A stretch of DNA of 5,335 bases from Sporichthyaceae bacterium (GTDB lineage: Bacteria; Actinomycetota; Actinomycetes; JACCYY01): contig JACCYY010000018.1 in NCBI GenBank assembly GCA_013696235.1, positions 1-5,335 on the forward strand, read 5' to 3'. The stretch's first letter is position 1. Each line of letters opens with the position of its first letter. The notes beneath the pieces are model-generated. The model saw only the letters and a program-made list of their open reading frames with translations, was not told where the DNA came from and ran no database searches. This document shows positions 1 to 5,335 of this stretch, piece after piece. The translations under genes and the position numbers were made by a program.

Positions 1-1200
1 GAGCGCCACCAGGCCCCCGCCGGCTCGCTCGCCGACCTCCGTGGCGACCAGTCCCGCCAGGGCGCCGAACCCGACCGCCAGGAGCAGTGCGAGCGGCGCC
101 AGCCAGACGTGCCCGTCGGCGAGCACCGCTCCACCAGGAACGTCGTCGGCCAGGCTCTCGATCAGCGACCTGGTCGCTTCGAGCCCGCCGAGAAGAGCGA
201 TCACGAGCCCGATGACAGCGAGGACTGCGATGGCACCGACCGTGCCGGCGTCCCAGCGGCGGGCCGCGAGCGCGGTCCCGGCAAGCGCGGCCAGGGTGAG
301 GAGCAGGGCGACGAGGGCGACCACGATGTTGTCGCGGCCGGGCACGTACGCCGCGGAGTCCCAGACCCCGCCGAGGGTCAGCGCGCTCCCGATGACACCC
401 AGTGGGGTCTCGGCGTTCACGGCGAATGCCTCGACACTCTCGGCGCTGCCGGTGGGGCCGCCCGGCCGGAAGAGCCCGGGGATGATCCACGGGAGGTTCA
501 CCACGATGCCAGCCAGGAGCACGACCAGCGCGGCCCGACCGTTGCGACGGGCCAGCACCAGGACGGCGAGGACGAGGCCGAGCACTCCGCCGACCGGGCT
601 GGTCCAGCCGGCGATCGCGAGGAACACGACCACCGGCGCCACCCCGCCGATCAATCCGGTGGTCACCCGGCGTGCGGCCCACGCGATCCACGGCAGGCAC
701 GCGTAGCCGACCAGGAAGGTCCAGTCGCCGACGAGGAGGCGCTCGTAGACGAACGGGTTCCAGATGTAGAACGTGGCGGCAGCGAGCCGGGCCACCACGC
801 TGAGGTCGGACAGCAGCGCGCCGGCCCCGGTGCCCGCCAGCACCACGATGACCACGAGCGCGACCTTCTGGAGGATGTCGCCCGGCGCGACCACGGTGCC
901 GAGCGCAACCAGGAAGTCCGCCGGCACGGCGCCGGCGACCCAGCCGTCGAGACCGAGCCAGGCACCCTTGAGCGGTTGCCGCGGGACGAACACCATGTCA
1001 CCGCGAAGCGCAACGCCACGGCTGGCGAGCAGCGGCGCGAACGCGACCGCCGCGAGCAGGAGCGACCAGATCGCGACGACCAGGCTGTCCCGGCTCGGTC
1101 GGCGTTCCACCGGGCGCCCCGCCGGTGGCGGGGGTGGCGGGGGCTGCGACCCGGGCGGTGCGTGCGTGGCCGGAAATGTCATCGTCGGGTCGGAGCTCAT
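1..1200 (-). CDS. Polytopic membrane protein, GT-C glycosyltransferase-like, 3' end cut by window edge
   Basis: The reading frame is open without a stop from an ATG at 1200 down to base 1, giving 400 codons; the C-terminus lies outside the window. The start is supported by AGGAGG ten bases upstream. The protein starts MSSDPTMTFP. It has a cytoplasmic Pro-rich tail with seven consecutive Pro (about residues 20-26), then a first membrane helix at about 40-60. An extracytoplasmic loop with RGD (Asp68) follows. I count about eight further hydrophobic segments, near 112-132, 160-176, 182-199, 203-217, 222-243, 291-313, 320-340 and 366-387. The stretch WNPFVYERLLVGDW (about 147-160) followed by GYACLPW resembles actinobacterial GT-C-fold membrane proteins of the arabinosyl/mannosyltransferase type, which carry an acidic residue in the first outer loop and use polyprenyl-phosphate sugars. 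That family assignment is from memory and the substrate is unknown. It lies on the same strand as polA but 209 bp downstream, with its own ribosome binding site. A non-enzymatic polytopic protein is the main alternative. Confidence 0.8.
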   Translation of the reverse strand, partial: MSSDPTMTFPATHAPPGSQPPPPPPPAGRPVERRPSRDSLVVAIWSLLLAAVAFAPLLASRGVALRGDMVFVPRQPLKGAWLGLDGWVAGAVPADFLVALGTVVAPGDILQKVALVVIVVLAGTGAGALLSDLSVVARLAAATFYIWNPFVYERLLVGDWTFLVGYACLPWIAWAARRVTTGLIGGVAPVVVFLAIAGWTSPVGGVLGLVLAVLVLARRNGRAALVVLLAGIVVNLPWIIPGLFRPGGPTGSAESVEAFAVNAETPLGVIGSALTLGGVWDSAAYVPGRDNIVVALVALLLTLAALAGTALAARRWDAGTVGAIAVLAVIGLVIALLGGLEATRSLIESLADDVPGGAVLADGHVWLAPLALLLAVGFGALAGLVATEVGERAGGGLVAL

Positions 1201-1210
1201 GCTTGACCGG

Positions 1211-1216
1211 CCTCCT
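1211..1216 (-). promoter_or_regulatory. Shine-Dalgarno of the membrane-protein gene
   Basis: The minus strand reads AGGAGG, a full match to the anti-SD core, ten bases before the ATG at 1198-1200. The next in-frame Met (codon 7) has no comparable site, so this element fixes the start. It lies 11 bases downstream (minus sense) of the 1228-1250 inverted repeat. Confidence 0.8.
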
Positions 1217-1227
1217 GAGCCGTCAGG

Positions 1228-1250
1228 CGTCTGGACGCGTGCTCCAGACG
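1228..1250. repeat. Perfect 8-bp inverted repeat, CGTCTGGA-N7-TCCAGACG
   Basis: The two arms at 1228-1235 and 1243-1250 are perfect reverse complements around the seven-base loop CGCGTGC. A G-T and a G-C pair could extend the stem by two steps. It sits just upstream of the membrane-protein Shine-Dalgarno. No T-run follows on either strand, so it does not look like a classical intrinsic terminator. An operator for a dimeric regulator, or a hairpin in the 5' leader limiting translation, are both possible. The left arm also contains the tighter dyad GCGTC-TG-GACGC (1227-1238), which competes with the larger pairing. Confidence 0.6.
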
Positions 1251-1317
1251 TCGGTACGGGTGGTGTTCTGCCTTGCAACGGACCAGGGCCACGCAGGGTG
1301 CCCGCCGGCCATCGCGA

Positions 1318-1323
1318 ATTATG
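1318..1323 (-). promoter_or_regulatory. Candidate -10 element for the membrane-protein gene
   Basis: The minus strand reads CATAAT inside the only A/T-rich patch of this intergenic region (six A/T bases at 1317-1322). I see no convincing -35 at 16-19 bp. If used, transcription would begin near 1311 and give a leader of about 110 bases containing the 1228-1250 hairpin. This is a weak call; the gene could instead be read through from polA. Confidence 0.25.
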
Positions 1324-1331
1324 CCGTGGTC

Positions 1332-1360
1332 AGACGCCTGCGCGTCCCACCGGGGCGTCT
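1332..1360. repeat. 7-bp inverted repeat with a competing inner hairpin, downstream of polA
   Basis: AGACGCC (1332-1338) and GGCGTCT (1354-1360) are perfect reverse complements around a 15-base loop. The loop holds a third half-site, so a tighter hairpin GACGC-CTGC-GCGTC (1333-1346) can form instead. The element lies 50-78 bases past the polA stop. It could be a U-less transcription terminator for polA or a regulator-binding array. No T-tract follows on the minus strand. Its arms share the GCGTCT core with the repeat at 1228-1250. Confidence 0.5.
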
Positions 1361-1409
1361 CGTGCAGGATCCAGCGGCGCGCGCAGCGCCATCCACGCTT
1401 GCTCGGCGC

Positions 1410-4178
1410 TCAGTGCGCCGCCTCCTGCCAGGTCCGGCCCCAGCCCACCGAGACGTCCAGCTTCGCGCGCAGCGGGTAGGCGTTCGCCATGCGCGTCCGC
1501 ACCAGCTCCTCGACCGCGGTCCGCTCGCCGACGGCGACCTCGAGCACGAGCTCGTCGTGCACCTGGAGGACCAGTCGCGAGCGCAGTCCCTCGTCGCGAA
1601 GCGCTGCGTCGATGTCCAGCATCGCCACCTTGATGATGTCCGCGGCCGACCCCTGGATCGGCGCGTTGAGCGCCATCCGTTCGGCCATCTCGCGACGCTG
1701 GCGGTTGTCGCTCGTGAGGTCGGGTAGGTAGCGCCGGCGACCCAGAATGGTCTCGGTGTACCCCTCCCGGCGCGCCACCTCGACGATCTCGCGCAGGTAG
1801 TCGCGCACCCCGCCGAACCGCTCGAAGTACTCGTCCATGAGGCCACGCGCCTCGTCCGGGCTGATGCCGAGCTGGCGGGACAGCCCGTACGCGGACAAGC
1901 CGTAGGCGAGGCCGTACGACATCGCCTTGATCTTCGCCCGCATCTCGAGCGTCACCTCGCCAGGTCCCACCTCGAACACGCGGGAGGCGACGGTCGTGTG
2001 GAGGTCCTCACCCTCCTCGAACGCGGCGAGCAGGGCCGCGTCGTCGGAGAGGTGAGCCATGATCCGCATCTCGATCTGGGAGTAGTCCGCGGTCATCAGC
2101 GCGTCGTAGCCGGAACCCACGACGAACGCCGTGCGGATCCGCCGGCCCTCCGCCGTCCGGATCGGGATGTTCTGCAGGTTCGGGTCGACCGACGACAGCC
2201 GGCCGGTGGCCGCGATCGTCTGCTGAAACGTGGTGTGGATCCGACCCACGTCGTCGATCATCGGCAGCAGCCCGTCGATGACGGTCTTGAGCCGTGTCAC
2301 GTCGCGATGTCGCAGCAGGTGCGCCAGGAACGGGTGGTCGGTCCGCGCCGCGAGCTCGATGAGCGACTCCGCGTCGGTGGTGTACCCAGTCTTGATCCGC
2401 TTCGTCTTGGGCAGGTCGAGCTCGTCGAACAGCACGACCTGGAGCTGCTTCGGCGAACCGAGGTTGACCTCCCGACCGATCACGGCGTACGCGGCGATGG
2501 CGGCCGCGCTCACCTGGTCGGCGAACTCGGAGCCCAGCTCGGTCAGGTAGTCCGCGTCGACCGCGATGCCGGTCCGCTCCATGGAGGCGAGGACGTCGAC
2601 GAGCGGGAGCTCGACGGTCTGAAGCAGCGTGGCGCCACCGAGCTCGGTGAGCTTGGCGTCGAGCGCCTCGGCGAGGTCGAGCACCGCCCGCGCCTTGATC
2701 ATCGCGCCGGTGGCGAGGTCCTCCTCGTCACCGCCGTCGAGCGAGAGCTGGCCGGTGCCGCCGGCACCGGTCACCTCGTCGACTCGCAGGTCGCGCTGGA
2801 GGTGCCGGACGGTGAGATCGGCGAGCTCGAACGACCGTTGGTCCGGCGCCAGCAGATACGCCGCCAGGGCGGTGTCGCTGACCAGGCCGGCCAGGCTCCA
2901 GCCGTACGCCGCGAGGGCCAGCAGCGGCCCCTTGGCATCGTGCATCGCCTTGGGCCGGGCCGGGTCGGCCAGCCATCTCGCGAACGCGGTGTCGTCGGCC
3001 TGGTCCAGCAGCTGCGGGTCGAACCAGGCCGCGGAGCCGTCGGCGGTGGCCAGTGCGATGCCGCCCAACCGTCCGGTGCCGCGACCCCAGGTCCCGGTGA
3101 GCTGCAGGCCGAGGCGCGCACCGGGTGGCGCGTGCTGCTCCAGCCAGGCAGTCAGCTCGCCGGTCGTGAGTCGTACGGTGTCGAGCTCGAAGCCCTCCTC
3201 GGCCTCGGGCTCGGCAGACTCGACCGTCGCGTAGAGGCGTTCGCGCAGCACCCGGAACTGGAGGGCGTCGAACACGTCTGCCACCGCGTCGCGGTCCCAG
3301 GCGCGGCGGCGCATGTCGTCGAGCCCGACGTCGATCTCGACGTCGCGGACGAGCTCGGTGAGCCGGCGGTTGCGCATGACGCTTGCCAGCGCTGCGCGCA
3401 ACGCGTCGCCGGCCTTGCCCTTGACCTCGTCGACCCGGTCGACGAGCGCGGCCAGGCTGCCGTACTCGCGGACCCACCTCGCCGCGGTCTTCTCCCCGAC
3501 GCCGGGGATGTTCGGGAGGTTGTCCGACGGGTCGCCCCGGAGCGCTGCGTAGTCGGGGTACTGCGCGGGCGACAGACCGTAGCGCTCAACCACCGCCGCG
3601 GGCGTCATCCGGGAGATCTCGGATACCCCGCGCTTGGGGTAGAGCACGGTCACCTGGTCCGAGACCAGCTGGAAGGTGTCCCGGTCGCCGGAGACCACGA
3701 GCACGTCGAACCCCGACCGCTCGGCGGTCGTCGCGATCGTCGCGATGATGTCGTCGGCCTCGTACTGGTCCTTGACGATCACCGGGATGTGGAGCGCGCC
3801 GAGCACCTCCTTGATGAGCGGCAGCTGGGCGCCGAACTCGTCGGGCGTCTTGGACCGGCCGGCCTTGTACTCGGGATACTCCGCGGACCGAAACGTCGAT
3901 CTGGAGAGGTCGAACGCCACCGCGATGTGGGTCGGCGCCTCGTCCCGGAGCGCGTTGATGAGCATGGACGTGAAGCCGAACACGGCATTCGTGGTCTGAC
4001 CGCTCGTGGTGGAGAAGTTCTCCGGCGGCAGGGCGTAGAACGCCCTGTACGCGAGCGAGTGGCCGTCGAGCAGAAGCAGGCGCGGTGGCACACCGTCAGG
4101 CCCGTCACCAGCCGGCGCGGTGGACTCGGCCACGAGCTCGTCGGCCGGCACGCTGTCGGTGCTCGTCCCGCTGGCCAC
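1410..4178 (-). CDS. polA: DNA polymerase I (family A), complete, 922 aa
   Basis: This enzyme fills gaps and removes RNA primers or flaps in replication and excision repair. The 5'-nuclease domain (about residues 34-320) keeps the metal-binding acids: Asp38 (LLLDGH), Asp90, Glu140-Asp142-Asp143 (YEADD), Asp165/Asp167 (SGDRD) and Asp216/Asp219 (GDPSDN), followed by the helix-hairpin-helix LPNIPGVGEKTA. The 3'-5' exonuclease-like domain (about 333-512) has lost its acids: Gln359/Thr361 replace the DxE pair and Pro418 replaces the next Asp, so proofreading should be absent. The polymerase domain has motif A DYSQIEMR (Asp698), the O helix with Arg747, Lys751, Tyr755 and Tyr759, and motif C VHDE (Asp875, Glu876). 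Tyr755 replaces the Phe found in E. coli. The GTG at 4178 is chosen because a TAGGCT -10 lies 7 bases upstream, which implies a leaderless mRNA, and because an open extension further upstream would overlap the thioesterase gene. The residues before PRLLLLDG are low-complexity and probably disordered. GTG codons at 4151 and 4133 are possible alternative starts. Confidence 0.97.
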   Translation of the reverse strand: MASGTSTDSVPADELVAESTAPAGDGPDGVPPRLLLLDGHSLAYRAFYALPPENFSTTSGQTTNAVFGFTSMLINALRDEAPTHIAVAFDLSRSTFRSAEYPEYKAGRSKTPDEFGAQLPLIKEVLGALHIPVIVKDQYEADDIIATIATTAERSGFDVLVVSGDRDTFQLVSDQVTVLYPKRGVSEISRMTPAAVVERYGLSPAQYPDYAALRGDPSDNLPNIPGVGEKTAARWVREYGSLAALVDRVDEVKGKAGDALRAALASVMRNRRLTELVRDVEIDVGLDDMRRRAWDRDAVADVFDALQFRVLRERLYATVESAEPEAEEGFELDTVRLTTGELTAWLEQHAPPGARLGLQLTGTWGRGTGRLGGIALATADGSAAWFDPQLLDQADDTAFARWLADPARPKAMHDAKGPLLALAAYGWSLAGLVSDTALAAYLLAPDQRSFELADLTVRHLQRDLRVDEVTGAGGTGQLSLDGGDEEDLATGAMIKARAVLDLAEALDAKLTELGGATLLQTVELPLVDVLASMERTGIAVDADYLTELGSEFADQVSAAAIAAYAVIGREVNLGSPKQLQVVLFDELDLPKTKRIKTGYTTDAESLIELAARTDHPFLAHLLRHRDVTRLKTVIDGLLPMIDDVGRIHTTFQQTIAATGRLSSVDPNLQNIPIRTAEGRRIRTAFVVGSGYDALMTADYSQIEMRIMAHLSDDAALLAAFEEGEDLHTTVASRVFEVGPGEVTLEMRAKIKAMSYGLAYGLSAYGLSRQLGISPDEARGLMDEYFERFGGVRDYLREIVEVARREGYTETILGRRRYLPDLTSDNRQRREMAERMALNAPIQGSAADIIKVAMLDIDAALRDEGLRSRLVLQVHDELVLEVAVGERTAVEELVRTRMANAYPLRAKLDVSVGWGRTWQEAAH

Positions 4179-4185
4179 GGCCGCG

Positions 4186-4195
4186 AGCCTAGTGT
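4186..4195. promoter_or_regulatory. Overlapping divergent -10 elements for polA (minus) and the thioesterase (plus)
   Basis: On the minus strand TAGGCT (4191-4186) fits the actinobacterial TANNNT -10 consensus. It is followed after 7 bases by GTG at 4178, so the first transcribed base is probably the first base of the polA start codon. On the plus strand TAGTGT (4190-4195) also fits and would start transcription near 4202, about 20 bases before the thioesterase Shine-Dalgarno. The two hexamers share the TA of a palindromic CTAG (4189-4192). No clear -35 hexamer is seen for either direction, which is common in high-GC actinobacteria. The minus element is the better supported of the two because of its exact fit to the GTG. 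Confidence 0.5.
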
Positions 4196-4221
4196 GATGC
4201 CCCGACAGCCCAGGTCCCTGC

Positions 4222-4226
4222 GGAGG
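4222..4226 (+). promoter_or_regulatory. Shine-Dalgarno deciding the thioesterase start
   Basis: GGAGG ends four bases before ATG at 4231 but only one base before the in-frame GTG at 4228. The GTG is too close to be used, so ATG 4231 is the better start. Confidence 0.7.
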
Positions 4227-4230
4227 CGTG

Positions 4231-4659
4231 ATGACGAGCGGCCCGACCAGTGCTCGGCGCGTGGACCAGCGCCTCGACGTGACCATGGGCATCGAGATCC
4301 TCGAAGCATCTGCAGACCGGGTGGTCGCGACGATGCCGGTCGCCGGGAACACGCAGCCGTACGGGCTCCTGCACGGCGGCGCCACCTGCGTGCTCGCCGA
4401 GACCGCCGGATCGATCGCCGCGACGTTGCACGCCGGGGACGGCCGGATGGCCGTCGGCGTCGACCTCAACGCGACCCACCACCGGGCCATGCGCGACGGG
4501 GTCGTCACCGGCGTGGCCACGCCGGTGCACCGTGGCCGCTCGGTGGCCTGCTACGAGGTCGTGGTCAGCGACGCGGCCGGCCGGCGCGTGGCGACGGCCC
4601 GGCTCACCTGCCAGCTCATCGACGCACCCGGCGTCGCCCACGCCGCGCTCGTGCCGTGA
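4231..4659 (+). CDS. PaaI/EntH-like hotdog-fold acyl-CoA thioesterase, 142 aa
   Basis: This small enzyme should hydrolyse an acyl- or aryl-CoA thioester in the cytosol. Length and sequence fit the single-domain hotdog family related to PaaI, EntH (YbdB) and the DHNA-CoA thioesterase MenI. The N-terminal strand MGIEILEASADRVVATMPV is followed by the signature QPYGLLHGG (HGG at 48-50) and the hotdog helix. Glu57, nine residues after His48, is the expected catalytic carboxylate; the same His-to-Glu spacing is known in EntH. The segment GVDLNATHHRAMRDG and the CoA-binding-type turn HRGRS (100-104) follow, ending in a last strand RVATARLTCQLI. The family oligomerises as a dimer or tetramer. The gene is divergent from polA. 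A PaaI-like thioesterase beside polA is, from memory, common in actinobacteria, but no functional link follows. The sequence does not fix the substrate, so no gene symbol is given. It converges on the GNAT gene with a 3-bp gap. Confidence 0.93.
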   Translation: MTSGPTSARRVDQRLDVTMGIEILEASADRVVATMPVAGNTQPYGLLHGGATCVLAETAGSIAATLHAGDGRMAVGVDLNATHHRAMRDGVVTGVATPVHRGRSVACYEVVVSDAAGRRVATARLTCQLIDAPGVAHAALVP

Positions 4660-4662
4660 AGG

Positions 4663-5283
4663 TCAGTGCTCGCCGGAGGTCTTGACGGCGCGGAAGGCTC
4701 GGGTGCTGGTGAGCACGGCCCGGGCGCGCCGCCGCCGCGCCACCACTTCTGAGGCTCGATCGCGAGACCCTCCCGGCGTGACGAGCTCGCCGGAGAGCTG
4801 GCGGCGCAGCACGCCCGTCGGCACCGTGCGGTGGGCGATTCCGGGCGTGAGCGCGAGCCGGGCGTAGAACCGGTTCGCCTCGCGCAGGGTCGGCGGCACC
4901 GCGACCATGATCTCCGGCGCACCCACCTCCTCGGCGAACGTCGCGGCCGCCTCGACCAGCGCCGAACCGGCGCCGCGCCGGCGGGCGGACTCGGCGACGT
5001 GCAGGTAGGCGACCCGCACGCAGGTGGCGTCCTCGAACGGCGCGATCGGCTCGCAGCTCAGGCAGGCCAGGCCGACGACGACGTCATCGAGCTCGGCGAC
5101 CAGGAGCCGGACGTCGGTGTCGTGCGCGGCCCGCTCCACGCGGGTGCGGATCGCGTTCTCACTCGCCGATCCCATCGCGCGGGCGGCTGGGCCGGCTGCC
5201 CGGCGGGCCTCGGCCCACAGCCCGACCAGCTCTGGTATGTCGGCCGGCCGGGCATCTCGCACCGTGATCCGCGGTCCCCGCAC
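4663..5283 (-). CDS. GNAT family N-acetyltransferase with Arg-rich C-terminal tail, 206 aa
   Basis: This protein probably transfers an acetyl group from acetyl-CoA to an amine; the acceptor is unknown. The fold begins ITVRDARPADIPELVGLWAEA. After the central strands comes motif A, VAYLHVAESARRRGAGSALVEAA (about 91-113), where R101-R-R-G104-A-G106 is the pyrophosphate-binding loop. The strand IMVAVP and the motif-B-like REANRFYARLALTPG (about 134-148) follow, with Tyr140 in the usual general-acid position. The core ends near residue 155. About 50 residues remain, including VARRRRARAV, beyond a typical single GNAT domain; they may bind nucleic acid or acidic partners, or may be a disordered tail. 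The GTG start at 5283 has GGGAG five bases upstream. An ATG at 5299 is out of frame. The stop codon faces the thioesterase stop across 3 bp, leaving no room for a dedicated terminator. Confidence 0.9.
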   Translation of the reverse strand: MRGPRITVRDARPADIPELVGLWAEARRAAGPAARAMGSASENAIRTRVERAAHDTDVRLLVAELDDVVVGLACLSCEPIAPFEDATCVRVAYLHVAESARRRGAGSALVEAAATFAEEVGAPEIMVAVPPTLREANRFYARLALTPGIAHRTVPTGVLRRQLSGELVTPGGSRDRASEVVARRRRARAVLTSTRAFRAVKTSGEH

Positions 5284-5288
5284 GCCCG

Positions 5289-5293
5289 CTCCC
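5289..5293 (-). promoter_or_regulatory. Shine-Dalgarno of the GNAT gene
   Basis: The minus strand reads GGGAG, separated by five bases from the GTG at 5281-5283. It supports that start over downstream GTG or ATG codons, which would remove the first beta strand (ITVRD). No promoter could be recognised in the remaining 42 bases to the window edge. Confidence 0.6.
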
Positions 5294-5335
5294 GTCCATA
5301 AGCCGTACGTGAGGCATCGCCAGCGGCGGCGCCAT

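Noticed and set aside
109..1206. 365-codon plus-strand open frame opposite the membrane protein
   Set aside because: It is highly charged with no domain, no Shine-Dalgarno and a shadow-type composition. The minus-strand frame has coherent membrane helices and a strong ribosome binding site.
1330..1392. 20-codon minus-strand ORF (MALRAPLDPARD...) between polA and the membrane protein
   Set aside because: It has no Shine-Dalgarno, is very short, and its sequence looks like random GC-rich translation. It overlaps the inverted repeat at 1332-1360.
1385..1410. AGCGCC-N14-GGCGCT inverted repeat touching the polA stop codon
   Set aside because: The stem is only 6 bp with a 14-base loop and no T-tract; such pairs are expected by chance at this GC content.
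4228..4230. GTG at 4228 as the thioesterase start
   Set aside because: It is only one base from GGAGG, whereas the adjacent ATG at 4231 has a workable four-base spacing.
4179..4520. N-terminal extension of polA by up to 114 codons (frame open to an ATG at 4520)
   Set aside because: It would overlap the thioesterase gene almost entirely antisense, and the added sequence does not resemble PolA N-termini. The TAGGCT element fits a start at 4178.
1998..4685. 895-codon open frame on the plus strand opposite polA
   Set aside because: It is antisense to a certain polA gene and rich in Arg, Gly, Asp and His, the composition produced by reading the complement of GC-rich coding sequence. It has no recognisable domain, and it crosses the polA/thioesterase promoter and the whole thioesterase gene.
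5163..5335. Minus-strand frame starting ATG at 5335 and running into the GNAT gene (MAPPLAMPH...)
   Set aside because: It stops within the GNAT coding region in another frame, is truncated by the window edge and shows no recognisable product. It could be the start of nothing more than a shadow frame.

Overview
The window comes from a high-GC (roughly 70%) actinobacterial chromosome. The evidence is strong G/C third-position bias in every gene, GTG starts, a TANNNT-type promoter with a probable leaderless GTG start, and a PolA with actinobacterial traits (degenerate proofreading domain and a Tyr in the O helix). The neighbourhood of polA plus a PaaI-like hotdog thioesterase fits Actinomycetota. 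A Propionibacteriales/Nocardioides-like host is my guess and is not shown by the sequence.

Layout, left to right: (1) 1-1200, minus strand: N-terminal 400 codons of a large polytopic membrane protein that runs off the left edge and resembles GT-C-type envelope glycosyltransferases. (2) 1201-1409: a 209-bp intergenic region with a good Shine-Dalgarno for the membrane protein and two related inverted repeats built on a GCGTC core. (3) 1410-4178, minus strand: complete polA, DNA polymerase I, 922 aa. (4) 4179-4230: a very compact divergent promoter region. (5) 4231-4659, plus strand: a complete 142-aa hotdog-fold acyl-CoA thioesterase. (6) 4663-5283, minus strand: a complete 206-aa GNAT acetyltransferase that converges on the thioesterase with only 3 bp between stop codons. 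(7) 5284-5335: the upstream flank of the GNAT gene, with its Shine-Dalgarno.

The genes do not form one pathway. PolA serves replication and repair, and the thioesterase and GNAT are small acyl-CoA enzymes of unknown substrate. The membrane protein probably acts at the cell envelope. The only shared regulation visible is between polA and the thioesterase, whose candidate -10 elements overlap on a CTAG core and diverge.

I see no mobile element, CRISPR array, tRNA, rRNA or phage gene. This is mainly ordinary core-genome sequence, with most points of interest in the two intergenic regions. I did not find a convincing undescribed system.
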